Below are positions 40,028-50,525 of a stretch of DNA of 64,000 nt, piece by piece. The position numbers were made by a program, and so were the translations under genes. The stretch is taken from NCBI GenBank assembly GCA_005792285.1, contig SXSI01000017.1:1-64000 (forward strand), in the 5' to 3' direction. This DNA is from Bacteroidota bacterium (GTDB lineage: Bacteria; Bacteroidota; Ignavibacteria; UBA10030; UBA8401). The number at the start of each line of letters is the position of its first letter. Position 1 is the stretch's first letter. Below the pieces are notes generated by a model, which worked only from the letters and a program-made list of their open reading frames with translations, ran no database searches and was not told the DNA's origin.

Positions 40028-40471
40028 ATGTCATCATTTATAGGATCATATTTGTATACCGTTGATGCGAAAGGAAGAATTAATATTCCTTCACGCATGA
40101 GGAAAAACATTTCATCGAATGCAAATGAAATGTTTATAATTACGCGTGGTTATGAAGAGTGTTTATTTCTTTACCCGTATGATGAATGGTTAAAAGTTGA
40201 AGAGTCGATTAGAAATTTAATTTCCGCAGATCCCCAACATCGGTTTATTGCAAGAACACTTCTTGAATGGGCAACTGAAGCTTTACTTGATAAACAATCT
40301 CGCATTGTAGTTCCAAAAGAATTACTTCAATTCGCACAAATTAAAACAGACGTAAAAATTATTGGCGTGTTAGATCGTATCGAAGTTTGGAATCCAGAAC
40401 TTTATGAATCGTACAAACAAAAACAGCAACAAAGTTATGAAGATGTTGCCGCAAAAGTTTTTAAAAAATAA
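40028..40471 (+). CDS. mraZ: Transcriptional regulator MraZ
   Basis: MSSFIGSYLYTVDAKGRINIPSRMRKN; ATG 40028 fits homology better than tracked 39989, which lies within the operator repeats. Confidence 0.95.
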   Translation: MSSFIGSYLYTVDAKGRINIPSRMRKNISSNANEMFIITRGYEECLFLYPYDEWLKVEESIRNLISADPQHRFIARTLLEWATEALLDKQSRIVVPKELLQFAQIKTDVKIIGVLDRIEVWNPELYESYKQKQQQSYEDVAAKVFKK

Positions 40472-40489
40472 TTGAATTAATCGACTAAT

Positions 40490-41434
40490 GTGGAAAAACA
40501 TAAAACAAATTATCACAAACCGGTACTTCTTGAGGAATGTATTTCTAATCTTATTTCCGATAAAGATGGAATTTATGTTGATTGCACAATGGGAGGTGGC
40601 GGTCATTCGATTGCAATCTTACAACAACTGTCCGCAAAAGGGAAAGTCATCGCGATTGATAGAGATGACGACGCAATTAAATTTGTCTCAACAAATTTTT
40701 TTGAGTGGATTAATAAAGATCAACTAATAATTGTGAAAAATAACTTTCAAAATATTTCTGAAGTTTTAGCCTCTAAAAATATTTTAAAAGTAAACGGAGT
40801 TCTTGCAGATCTTGGCGTTTCTTCCTTTCAAATTGAAAATCAAGACAGGGGATTTTCTTATTTATTATCTGGTGAAATTGATATGAGAATGGATAAACAA
40901 GATGAAATATCTGCAAAAAATATTCTTAATTCTTATAGTGAAGAATCGTTATCTAATATTTTTTATAAATATGGCGAAGAACCAATGTCGCGAAGAATTG
41001 CACGAGAAGTAGTAATCTCACGCAACTCAAAACCAATAAATGAGACCGCAGATCTTGTATCATTAATTAAAAAATTATCATCAGGAATACATGTAGTAAA
41101 AATATTATCTAGAATTTTTCAGGCATTACGAATTGAAGTAAACAAAGAATTAGATGCATTAACAAAATTGTTAGAAAGTTTAAGTGAAGTTTTAATTCCA
41201 GGCGGTCGAGTAGCAATAATTTCATATCACTCCTTAGAAGACAGAGCTGTAAAGCAATTTTTTGTAAGCCAATCAAGAACCATTGAGAAATCTACACATA
41301 AAGCTATTCCTGATAAAATAGTTCAACCAAATTTTTTAATGATAAATAAAAAACCAATTACAGCATCGGTTGAAGAATTAACATTAAATAAAAAATCGAG
41401 AAGCGCTAAACTTCGTGTTGCAGAAAAAATATAA
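40490..41434 (+). CDS. rsmH: 16S rRNA (cytosine(1402)-N(4))-methyltransferase
   Basis: YHKPVLLEECISNLI..GIYVDCTMGGGGHSIAIL; VNGVLADLGVSSFQIENQDRGFSY; GTG start. Confidence 0.96.
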   Translation: MEKHKTNYHKPVLLEECISNLISDKDGIYVDCTMGGGGHSIAILQQLSAKGKVIAIDRDDDAIKFVSTNFFEWINKDQLIIVKNNFQNISEVLASKNILKVNGVLADLGVSSFQIENQDRGFSYLLSGEIDMRMDKQDEISAKNILNSYSEESLSNIFYKYGEEPMSRRIAREVVISRNSKPINETADLVSLIKKLSSGIHVVKILSRIFQALRIEVNKELDALTKLLESLSEVLIPGGRVAIISYHSLEDRAVKQFFVSQSRTIEKSTHKAIPDKIVQPNFLMINKKPITASVEELTLNKKSRSAKLRVAEKI

Positions 41435-41859
41435 TGAGAAAAACTTCTGAAAATATTTTAAATAATCAACAAGACAGAAGATATATTTATAATGACAACT
41501 CATCTAATGTTGAAAGAAATGAAGAAGAAAATTCACTGCCAAAAAATAGAAGTGTTCATAAAAGGAAACATTCAACTTTTAATATTGTTAGTTGGATGTT
41601 TGGATTTGCAGTGGTTGCGCTGCTTTATATTGGCAATGTAATTGCTGTTGAAGGTTTAGTAAAAGAAGTTGATGAATTAAAAATAGAACACAAAAAAAAT
41701 TTAAATATCAACCAGTTGTTACAGTCTGAAATAAATCGAAAAACGAGCATTGAAAGAATTTCAATTGTTGCAGGACAAATGTTGCAAATGACAAATCCAA
41801 CTACACCACCAAAATGGTTTTCAATTGATATTGATAAAATTGAAGAGGTGAAAAAATAA
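41434..41859 (+). CDS. ftsL: FtsL-like cell division protein
   Basis: Single TM plus short coiled region, between rsmH and ftsI. Confidence 0.7.
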   Translation: MRKTSENILNNQQDRRYIYNDNSSNVERNEEENSLPKNRSVHKRKHSTFNIVSWMFGFAVVALLYIGNVIAVEGLVKEVDELKIEHKKNLNINQLLQSEINRKTSIERISIVAGQMLQMTNPTTPPKWFSIDIDKIEEVKK

Positions 41860-41861
41860 TT

Positions 41862-43928
41862 ATGCGCAAACAATCCTCAATTGATGTTCGAAGTGTTCGG
41901 ATTGTTTTGGTAGTAGTAACAGTTTCAATATTATTTTTGGTAACCATAAGTCGTTTAGTTATAATTCAAATTATTGATTCGCCTAAATATATTAAACTCG
42001 CACAAAATCAGTATGAGAAAGTTGTTCCACTTCCACCAAATCGCGGATTAATATATGATCGGAATAATATTTTACTCGTTTCAAATACTACACTAATTTC
42101 TTTTGCAGCAGATCCAGTAGTTGTAAAAGAAAAATTATCAAATACTGTTAAAGTATTTTCGCAGATATTTAATAAACCAAATTCACATTACAAATCGAAA
42201 TTAGCAACTAAAAAAAGATTTGTTTGGCTTGAGAAAAATGTTCATCCAGCCACAGCCGAAAAAATAATTCAGAAAAAAATTCCAGGAATAATTGCTGCTA
42301 ATGAACCAAGAAGGTTATTTTATCACGGTGGTGTTGCTGTACAAACAATTGGAATTGCAAATTTTGAAAATATTGGAAAAAGTGGTTTAGAGTTTCAATA
42401 CAATTCGATTTTAAAAGGAGATTCCGGTTATGTAATTATGCAACGAGATGGACGTGGCGGAAGTCATGCATCAATTGAATATCCGCGACAGGAACCTATA
42501 AATGGAAATTCGTTGCAATTAACAATCGATCTTGATTATCAATCAATTGTAGAGGATGAATTAAAAAAAGGAATTGAAAGAACTAAATCCGATGCCGGTT
42601 GCGTAGTAATGTTAAATCCAAATACAGGTGAAGTTTTAGCAATTGCTAATTATCCAACTTTCGATCCTGGTTTAACTCGTTCGTTTCAACAAGAAGCTTT
42701 AAAAAATAGAGCAGTTACAGAATTATATGAACCAGGATCTTTGTTTAAAGCTATTACAGTTTCTGCAGGGATTTCTAATAATTCAATTTCAATCGATCAA
42801 AAAATAAATGCTGAAAATGGAAAATATGTAGTTGCATTAAATAATGGAAAAACTCGCACAATTGAAGATACACATCCATTGTACGGAAGTGTTTCAGTTG
42901 CAGATGGATTAACGCAATCCAGCAATATTGTGATGGCAAAAATAAGTAATATTATTGGCGCTGAACAACTTTATACTCATGCAAGAAGTTACGGTTTGGG
43001 AGTTCCAACAAATATCGAAATTCCGAATGAAGCTTCTGGTGAATTAAAAAAACCGCATACTTGGTCACTTACAACTTTAAACAATATGTCCTTCGGATAT
43101 GAATTAAACGCGTCACCACTTCAAATGGCAAATATGTATGCAGTAATTGCAAATGGTGGTTTGTTGATGAGACCTTTTATTGTTAAAAATATTTTAAATG
43201 AACAAGGTGAAATTATTGAAGAGAATGAACCAAAATTAGTTCGTCGAGTTATTTCAAGAGAAGTTTCTGAAACTTTGAAAAAAATGTTACAGAATGTTGT
43301 TGATGAAGGAACGGGTTCTGGAACAAAACTAACAGATCTTCCAATTGCTGGTAAAACTGGAACCGCCAGAAAATTTGTTGATGGTGAATACAAAAAAGGA
43401 TTTTATAATGCTCTCTTCGCCGGCTTTTATCCTGTTGAAAAACCAGAAGTTGTTTGTGTTGTGTTATTAGAAAATCCAAAAGGTGGATATTACGGTGGAA
43501 CTACAAGTGCAATAATATTTCGCGGAATTGCCGAAAGATTGCACAGAAATAAAGGAATATTCAAAAGCAGTGAACCAATCCAGTTAGTTGAAAATGTTGA
43601 AGTAGCAAAACCTGAAAAAATAGAAAGTATTTCTTCAAATCAAAACATTGCAAGCTCTGAGAAAATTATAAAATCGCAAAGCGTAAATATAGTAAATGGT
43701 AAAAATATTCAACTTCCAAATGTTTGTGGAATGACTTTGCGTAAAGCATTAACAGTATTGAAAACAAATAAATTATCGGTAAAATTTTCTGGTTCAGGAA
43801 TTGTAGTTCAACAAACTCCAGTTGCGGGAAGTGAAATTCCTTTTGGAAGTACAGTATCGCTTCAATGTTCAAATTCAATTGCAATGTTAGCTTCAACAAA
43901 TAATAAAAAATTTACTTTAGCAAATTAA
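41862..43928 (+). CDS. ftsI: Peptidoglycan transpeptidase FtsI/PBP3 with C-terminal PASTA domain
   Basis: YEPGSLFKAITVSAG (SxxK), SSN, KTGTA motifs; C-terminal IQLPNVCGMTLRKALTVLKTNKLSVKFSGSGIVVQQTPVAGSEIPFGSTV. Confidence 0.95.
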   Translation: MRKQSSIDVRSVRIVLVVVTVSILFLVTISRLVIIQIIDSPKYIKLAQNQYEKVVPLPPNRGLIYDRNNILLVSNTTLISFAADPVVVKEKLSNTVKVFSQIFNKPNSHYKSKLATKKRFVWLEKNVHPATAEKIIQKKIPGIIAANEPRRLFYHGGVAVQTIGIANFENIGKSGLEFQYNSILKGDSGYVIMQRDGRGGSHASIEYPRQEPINGNSLQLTIDLDYQSIVEDELKKGIERTKSDAGCVVMLNPNTGEVLAIANYPTFDPGLTRSFQQEALKNRAVTELYEPGSLFKAITVSAGISNNSISIDQKINAENGKYVVALNNGKTRTIEDTHPLYGSVSVADGLTQSSNIVMAKISNIIGAEQLYTHARSYGLGVPTNIEIPNEASGELKKPHTWSLTTLNNMSFGYELNASPLQMANMYAVIANGGLLMRPFIVKNILNEQGEIIEENEPKLVRRVISREVSETLKKMLQNVVDEGTGSGTKLTDLPIAGKTGTARKFVDGEYKKGFYNALFAGFYPVEKPEVVCVVLLENPKGGYYGGTTSAIIFRGIAERLHRNKGIFKSSEPIQLVENVEVAKPEKIESISSNQNIASSEKIIKSQSVNIVNGKNIQLPNVCGMTLRKALTVLKTNKLSVKFSGSGIVVQQTPVAGSEIPFGSTVSLQCSNSIAMLASTNNKKFTLAN

Positions 43929-43930
43929 TT

Positions 43931-45442
43931 ATGAAATTATCTGAACTCATCCAAAATGTTGGAATCATAAAATTTTACAACACTATTTATGGCCAAACAA
44001 TTTTGAAGGATGATATTCATATAAGTAGGGTTCAATATAATTCCAGCCAAGTACAAAAAAATGATCTCTTTGTAGCAATTCGCGGAAAAAATATCGACGG
44101 ACATAAATTTATTGGAGAAGCAATTTCAAAAGGTGCGAGAGTTGTTATAGTTGAAGATGAAACATCGTTGTCAGATTCTTTATGTATGCATCAGGGAGTT
44201 GCAAAACTTGTTGTAACAAATAGTCGTAAAACTTTAGCGCAACTTGCAAATAATTATTTTAATAAGCCTTCAGAAAAACTTCAAGTAATTGGTATTACTG
44301 GAACTAATGGAAAAACCACCACAACTTATTTGGTAAAACAAATGTTAGAGCAAAGTAATTTTCCAAATGTTAAAGTAGGATTAATTGGAACTATTGAATA
44401 TGACGATGGTAAAAAAAGATTTCCTGCAACTCATACAACTCCAGAATCTCTTGAAATACAAAGTTTAATTTCGGAAATGGTTAATAATAATTGCACTCAC
44501 GTTGTAATGGAAGTTTCATCTCACGCACTTCATCAACATAGAATTGAAGAAATAAATTTTAAAGCAGCAATATTTACCAATTTAACGCAAGACCATTTGG
44601 ATTATCACAATTCAATGGACGAATATCTAAATGCAAAGAAAATTTTATTTGATTCATTGTCGTCAAGTTCATTCGCAGTTACAAATATTGATTCAGAGTA
44701 TGGCAAAAAAATTGTTGCTAATACAAAAGCAAGTGTAATTTTTTACAGCACACAAAGAGGAGCAGATATTTCTGCTCACGAAACATTATTTACAACGCAG
44801 GGATTTACAACAACTATTTTTAATCATAAATCAAATACTGGTTTAATATCATCTTCTCTTTTAGGAAATTTTAATCTCGAAAATTTTCTTGCTGCTTATT
44901 CAACTTTATATTCATTAGGAATAAAGTGGGAAAATATAAATTCAGTTGTACAAAAATTGAAACCTGCACCGGGACGATTACAAAAAATTTCATCTCCAAA
45001 AAATTGGATTGCAATTGTAGATTATGCACACACTCCAGACGCATTGAAAAATTGTTTGGAGGCAATTCGACCATTTGTTCAAGAAGGTAAAAAACTAATA
45101 ACACTTTTTGGTGCAGGTGGCGATCGAGATAAATCAAAAAGATCAATAATGGGAAGTATTGCAGAACAACTAAGTGATGTTGTTGTTGTAACCTCCGATA
45201 ATCCAAGAACTGAAAATCCGGATAAAATTATTGAAGATATTTTAATGGGAATGAAAAAAAATAAAATTACAATTATTGAATCAGATAGAAAAATTGCACT
45301 TACGAAAGCTCTTGAACAAGCTAATTCCGGAGATGTTGTTGTAGTCGCCGGGAAAGGACACGAAGAATATCAAGTTATTGGAAATAATAAAATTCACTTT
45401 AGTGATGTTGAAATTATTGAGGAGTATATAAAAAATTTATGA
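43931..45442 (+). CDS. murE: UDP-MurNAc-tripeptide synthetase MurE
   Basis: GITGTNGKTTTTYLVKQMLEQ; HTTPESLEIQ; SDNPRTENPD. Confidence 0.96.
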   Translation: MKLSELIQNVGIIKFYNTIYGQTILKDDIHISRVQYNSSQVQKNDLFVAIRGKNIDGHKFIGEAISKGARVVIVEDETSLSDSLCMHQGVAKLVVTNSRKTLAQLANNYFNKPSEKLQVIGITGTNGKTTTTYLVKQMLEQSNFPNVKVGLIGTIEYDDGKKRFPATHTTPESLEIQSLISEMVNNNCTHVVMEVSSHALHQHRIEEINFKAAIFTNLTQDHLDYHNSMDEYLNAKKILFDSLSSSSFAVTNIDSEYGKKIVANTKASVIFYSTQRGADISAHETLFTTQGFTTTIFNHKSNTGLISSSLLGNFNLENFLAAYSTLYSLGIKWENINSVVQKLKPAPGRLQKISSPKNWIAIVDYAHTPDALKNCLEAIRPFVQEGKKLITLFGAGGDRDKSKRSIMGSIAEQLSDVVVVTSDNPRTENPDKIIEDILMGMKKNKITIIESDRKIALTKALEQANSGDVVVVAGKGHEEYQVIGNNKIHFSDVEIIEEYIKNL

Positions 45443-46830
45443 ACATAAGTCTTAAGGATTTAAAATCATTAACCGATAGTAATATTTTAAACGAAAAACT
45501 TTTTCGATTAAAAAAAATAATCGGAGTCTCTTCCGATTCGAGAACTGTTCATGAAGGAAATATCTTTTTTGCAATTCGTGGAGAACATCATGATGGTCAT
45601 AATTTTATAAATCATGCACACAAAGAAAAAGTTACAGCAATAGTTGTAGATAAAGAATGGTATCACGATCCATTAAATACAGTCAAACCTTCATTGGTAA
45701 CAATTGTTGTAGTTCCGGATACAACTAAAGCGCTTGGTGAACTTGCAAATATTTATAGAAAAAAATTTAATATTCCAATAATTGCAGTTGCCGGAAGTAA
45801 TGGTAAAACTACAACTAAGGATATGATTGCTTCGGTTTTGCAAACAACTTACAATGTGCTTTGTACACAAGGAAATCTTAATAATCATATTGGCCTGCCA
45901 CATATGTTGTTTCGATTACGAAAAGGAATTCAAATTGCGGTTTTAGAACTCGGAACAAATCATCATGGCGAACTTGATTATCTCTGTTCAATTGCCGAAC
46001 CTAATTATGGAATTGTAACAAATATTGGTAAGGAGCATCTAGAATTTTTTTCAAATTTGAGTGGAGTTGCAAAAGAAGAAACATCTATTTATAAATATTT
46101 AAATGGACGGGGAACAGTTTTTATAAATAGCGATGAGCCATTTTTAATGAAGGCAACGACAACAAATAAAAATAAAATTCATTATTCAATTAATAAAAAA
46201 ACAGATTTTTATGCTTCCGATATTGAATTAAATAAACGAGGTGAAGCATCGTTTCTTTTAAAGTCAAAGAAAAAGAGAATTAAAATTCCGATCTCGCTAA
46301 ATGTTCCAGGGAAACATAATATTACAAATGCGTTAGTTGCAGGAGCTGTTGGAGTTGTTTTCAATGTACCAAAAGAAAAAATCGCAATCGGATTATCCAA
46401 ATTTACTTCTCCTTCAAAAAGATTAGAAGTTATTCATCGACATGGATTAATAGTGTTGAATGACACTTACAATGCAAATCCCGATTCTGTAATGGTTGCA
46501 TTAGAAACATTAAAAAATATTATTGCACCGGGAAAAAAAATTATTGTTATGGCAGATATGTTAGAGTTGGGAGTTGCTTCTAAAAAAGAACATACACTCA
46601 TCGGAAAAAAAATAAAATCGATGAAGTTCAAACACCTTTTTACATATGGCTCAATGGCTCAGCATATTAATAATTCTGCAAAGCTTGAAAATAATATTCA
46701 TTTCGATTCTAAAAATGATTTGAAAGATTTGTTGTCTGATATTGTTAATAGAGGCGATGTGGTTTTAGTTAAAGGATCTCGTGGAATGCGAATGGAAGAA
46801 ATTGTTGATCATTTACAGGAAGTTGGATAA
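45439..46830 (+). CDS. murF: UDP-MurNAc-tripeptide-D-Ala-D-Ala ligase MurF
   Basis: AVAGSNGKTTTKDMIASVL; LNDTYNANPDSV; ADMLELG. Confidence 0.96.
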   Translation: MNISLKDLKSLTDSNILNEKLFRLKKIIGVSSDSRTVHEGNIFFAIRGEHHDGHNFINHAHKEKVTAIVVDKEWYHDPLNTVKPSLVTIVVVPDTTKALGELANIYRKKFNIPIIAVAGSNGKTTTKDMIASVLQTTYNVLCTQGNLNNHIGLPHMLFRLRKGIQIAVLELGTNHHGELDYLCSIAEPNYGIVTNIGKEHLEFFSNLSGVAKEETSIYKYLNGRGTVFINSDEPFLMKATTTNKNKIHYSINKKTDFYASDIELNKRGEASFLLKSKKKRIKIPISLNVPGKHNITNALVAGAVGVVFNVPKEKIAIGLSKFTSPSKRLEVIHRHGLIVLNDTYNANPDSVMVALETLKNIIAPGKKIIVMADMLELGVASKKEHTLIGKKIKSMKFKHLFTYGSMAQHINNSAKLENNIHFDSKNDLKDLLSDIVNRGDVVLVKGSRGMRMEEIVDHLQEVG

Positions 46831-47945
46831 TGTTATATCATTTATTTACATGGATTGAAAATTTATATTCACCTCCAGGATTTGGAATAGTTCGCTTTTT
46901 AACTTTTCGTGCTGCAGCTGCAGCAATTACAGCATTACTAATTAGTTTTTGGCTCGGACCAAAAATAATTGCACTTCTCAAAAAAAATCAAATTGGTGAA
47001 TCAGCCAAACTCGAAGCGCCAAAAAATCATTTAAGTAAAGCTGGCACTCCAACAATGGGTGGCTTAATTGTACTCACGGCATTATTATTGCCTGTTATTT
47101 TATGGTCGAATCTTCAAAATATTTATGTGCAATTAATTTTATTTGTAACAATTGGAATGGGAATTGTCGGATTTATAGATGATTACTTAAAAGTAAAAAA
47201 GAAAAAAGAAAAAGGATTAATCGGGTGGTATAAAATTATTGGTCAGTTTGCCGTTGGAATTGTATTTGGATTAATTTTAATGAATTCAAATGAGCTGACT
47301 TCAATTAATGCAGCAACTATAACTACAGTCCCATTTTTAAAAGATATCAACTTCGATTTAACATATTTTTATTTACCAGTTGTAGTATTTATAATAATTG
47401 CAACTTCGAACGCAGTTAATTTAACAGACGGTTTAGATGGTTTAGCAATTGGCACAGTTGGTATTGTTGGATTAACACTTGGGGTTATTTGTTACATCTC
47501 AGGAAATATTGAACTGAGCAATTATTTAAATATTATTTTTTTAAGAGGGAATGGTGAATTAGCAATTTTCTGTGCAGCACTTGGCGGTGCAGCACTTGGA
47601 TTTTTGTGGTTCAATTCTTATCCAGCACAAGTTTTTATGGGAGATACTGGATCACTTGCACTTGGTGGTGCAATTGGTGCAATTACAATTATGGTAAAAA
47701 AAGAATTTATTCTACCAATTCTTGGTGGAATATTTTTTATTGAAACTTTGTCTGTAATAATTCAACGACTTTATTTTAAATACACAAAAAAGAAATATGG
47801 TCAAGGAAGAAGAATTTTTCTAATGGCACCACTTCATCATCATTTTGAATTAAAAGGAATTCCCGAACCAAAAATTGTAACTCGATTTTATATAATTGCA
47901 ATTCTTTTAATGATAATAAGTTTAACAACATTTAAAGTTCGATAA
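46830..47945 (+). CDS. mraY: Phospho-MurNAc-pentapeptide transferase MraY
   Basis: AGTPTMGGLIVL; VNLTDGLDGLAIG; MGDTGSLALGGAIGA; APLHHHFELKG. Confidence 0.97.
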   Translation: MLYHLFTWIENLYSPPGFGIVRFLTFRAAAAAITALLISFWLGPKIIALLKKNQIGESAKLEAPKNHLSKAGTPTMGGLIVLTALLLPVILWSNLQNIYVQLILFVTIGMGIVGFIDDYLKVKKKKEKGLIGWYKIIGQFAVGIVFGLILMNSNELTSINAATITTVPFLKDINFDLTYFYLPVVVFIIIATSNAVNLTDGLDGLAIGTVGIVGLTLGVICYISGNIELSNYLNIIFLRGNGELAIFCAALGGAALGFLWFNSYPAQVFMGDTGSLALGGAIGAITIMVKKEFILPILGGIFFIETLSVIIQRLYFKYTKKKYGQGRRIFLMAPLHHHFELKGIPEPKIVTRFYIIAILLMIISLTTFKVR

Positions 47946-49339
47946 TGGATAAAAGTGTAAAAGGCAAAAATATTACTGTTGTTGGCGCAGCAAGAAGCGG
48001 ACTTGCTGTTGCGCAATTACTTTCTAAACAAGGAGCAAATGTATTTGTTACTGATAATGGAAATTCTGAACTATTACAAAAAAATATTTCTGAACTTGAA
48101 ATTCAAAAAATACCATTCGAAATTGGAAAACACTCAGCGCGTGCGTTAGATGCTTCTATTATAGTAGTGAGTCCCGGAGTGCCAACCAATTCACAATTAA
48201 TTTCTGAAGCATTACAAAAAAATATATTAGTAGTAAGTGAAATTGAAATTGCAAGCTGGTTCTGCCAAAATCAAATTATTGCAGTTACAGGCAGTGCCGG
48301 TAAAACAACCACAACAACTTTAATAGAAAGGATGTTGAACGATGCAAAGAAAAAATACATTACTGCGGGTAACATTGGCACGGCATTCTCATCACATGTT
48401 TTGGGACTTTCTCCGTCGGATATTGTTCTTTTGGAAGTAAGCAGCTTTCAGCTCGATTTGTGCCACACATTTCATCCTTCAATAAGTGTAATTACAAATG
48501 TTACACAAAATCATCTTGATAGATATGAGAATTCTATGGAGCTATATGCCAATTCCAAAAAGCGAATTTTAATGAATCAGGTTGAAAAGGACTTGCTTAT
48601 TTATAATCGGGATGATGAATGGACAAATAAAATTATCACTTCATCAAAACCAAAAAAAATGTCTTTCACAACTAAAAGTAATAAACCTTTTGGAACTGAT
48701 GGCGCATTTCTTGATGGTGAAAATCTTGTTGTTTTCATGAATGGCAAACTTACTGAGATAATTAATATTTATGAAATAAGTATTAAGGGTGAACATAATA
48801 TCAGAAATGTAATGGCATCAACTCTTGTTGGAATGTCTGTTGGAATAGGAACTGCCTCACTTCGTGCAACTCTTAGAAATTTTAAGGGTGTTGAACATCG
48901 ACAGGAGTTTGTTGCAAATGTAAATGGAATAAAATTTGTGAATGATTCAAAATCAACAACAGTTGAAAGTTTGCGTTCTGCACTTGAAACAATTACGGAA
49001 CCAATAATTCTACTTCTCGGTGGAAAAGATAAAGGAAATGATTATTCAACTGTAAATAAAATTGTGTCCGAAAAAGTTAAAGTAATTGTAGCTTTTGGAG
49101 ATTCGAAAGATAAAATTATAAATCACTTTTCGCAAATTATTAAAACAATTTCAGTTGATACTACTGGAAATGAAAAACCAAATATTGATTCGATGAGTAA
49201 AGTTTTAAATTCAGCCATCTCACTTTCACAAAAAGGAGATTGCATTTTATTTTCACCAGCTTGCGCTTCATTTGATTGGTTTAATAATTATGAAGAAAGA
49301 GGAAGTGCATTTAAAAATCTTGTTCATAAATCTGAATAA
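47945..49339 (+). CDS. murD: UDP-MurNAc-L-Ala-D-Glu ligase MurD
   Basis: VVGAARSGLAVAQLL; AVTGSAGKTTTTTLI; NDSKSTTVES; LLGGKDKGNDY. Confidence 0.96.
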   Translation: MDKSVKGKNITVVGAARSGLAVAQLLSKQGANVFVTDNGNSELLQKNISELEIQKIPFEIGKHSARALDASIIVVSPGVPTNSQLISEALQKNILVVSEIEIASWFCQNQIIAVTGSAGKTTTTTLIERMLNDAKKKYITAGNIGTAFSSHVLGLSPSDIVLLEVSSFQLDLCHTFHPSISVITNVTQNHLDRYENSMELYANSKKRILMNQVEKDLLIYNRDDEWTNKIITSSKPKKMSFTTKSNKPFGTDGAFLDGENLVVFMNGKLTEIINIYEISIKGEHNIRNVMASTLVGMSVGIGTASLRATLRNFKGVEHRQEFVANVNGIKFVNDSKSTTVESLRSALETITEPIILLLGGKDKGNDYSTVNKIVSEKVKVIVAFGDSKDKIINHFSQIIKTISVDTTGNEKPNIDSMSKVLNSAISLSQKGDCILFSPACASFDWFNNYEERGSAFKNLVHKSE

Positions 49340-49350
49340 GCAAAATAAAA

Positions 49351-50514
49351 ATGGCAACACAAAATAATTACATAGATAGATTTATTTTACTTTTGGTTTT
49401 TATGCTGATGATTTTCGGCACGATGGTTATTTTCAGCGCATCATCTATGTTTGCATCGCAAAAACTTGGCGGAAGTAACGCACTTCTAAATAAACATTTA
49501 AATTTTATTTGGATGGGACTTGTTGTAATGTTTTTCTCTATGAAAATTAATTACAAATTTTATAAAAAAATCTCCAAAATATTAATGATTGGTTCTATCT
49601 TACTTCTCGCAATGACTTTGATTTATGGTAATCACGAAAAAGGTGCAATCCGCTGGATTACTTTAATGGGATTTAGATTTCAACCATCAGAACTTGCAAA
49701 AATTGCTTTGATAATTCATTTAAGCGCCATGCTTACAATTAAACAGGAAATAATTGAAAACTACAAAAAAGGACTTTTACCATTATTAATCTGGATTGGA
49801 ATTGTCGTCGTATTAATTTTTCTTCAGCCAAATTTTAGTATGGGTGTAATGCTCGGTTTATTGGGAATTATAATTGTCTTTGTAGGAGGTGCGAAATTTT
49901 CTCATTTATCATATACATTTTTATCACTTTTGCCGTTAATTCTAATTTATATGGTTAGTGCGCCATATCGACGTGCGAGATTATTTTCATTTTTTGGAAT
50001 TGGTGATTCAAATAGTTCTGGTACATCATTTCAACAACTTCAGGGAATTATTGGTTTTGGAAACGGTAGTTTTTTTGGAGTTGGAATGGGTGAAAGTAAA
50101 CAAAGAAATTTCTTTTTGCCTGAATCTTACAATGATTTTATTTTTTCAATTGTTGGTGAAGAATATGGTTTTATCGGAACAATTTTATTAACAATATGTT
50201 TCATTCTAATTTTTTATCGCGGAATTAGAATTGCGAAATACACTCCAGATTCTTTTGGCAAATATTTAGCATTTGGAATGACAATTTCAATAACTCTTTA
50301 TGCATTAATTCACATGCTAATTACACTTGGAATATTTCCAACAACTGGACTTCCAATGCCATTTGTTAGTTACGGCGGAACTTCATTTTTACTTTCATGT
50401 TTCTCAATTGGCGTGTTGCTTAATATTTCTTCGCAAACAGATTTATTCCCAAGAGAAAGAAAAGAAAATCAGGACGACACAAGAAATTTAATTATTAAAC
50501 CATCAAATATTTGA
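49351..50514 (+). CDS. ftsW: Peptidoglycan glycosyltransferase FtsW
   Basis: SEDS pattern; RWITLMGFRFQPSELAKIALI; FLPESYNDFIFSIVGEEYGFIG; GLPMPFVSYGGTSFL. Confidence 0.96.
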   Translation: MATQNNYIDRFILLLVFMLMIFGTMVIFSASSMFASQKLGGSNALLNKHLNFIWMGLVVMFFSMKINYKFYKKISKILMIGSILLLAMTLIYGNHEKGAIRWITLMGFRFQPSELAKIALIIHLSAMLTIKQEIIENYKKGLLPLLIWIGIVVVLIFLQPNFSMGVMLGLLGIIIVFVGGAKFSHLSYTFLSLLPLILIYMVSAPYRRARLFSFFGIGDSNSSGTSFQQLQGIIGFGNGSFFGVGMGESKQRNFFLPESYNDFIFSIVGEEYGFIGTILLTICFILIFYRGIRIAKYTPDSFGKYLAFGMTISITLYALIHMLITLGIFPTTGLPMPFVSYGGTSFLLSCFSIGVLLNISSQTDLFPRERKENQDDTRNLIIKPSNI

Positions 50515-50525
50515 TTTGAAAAAGT

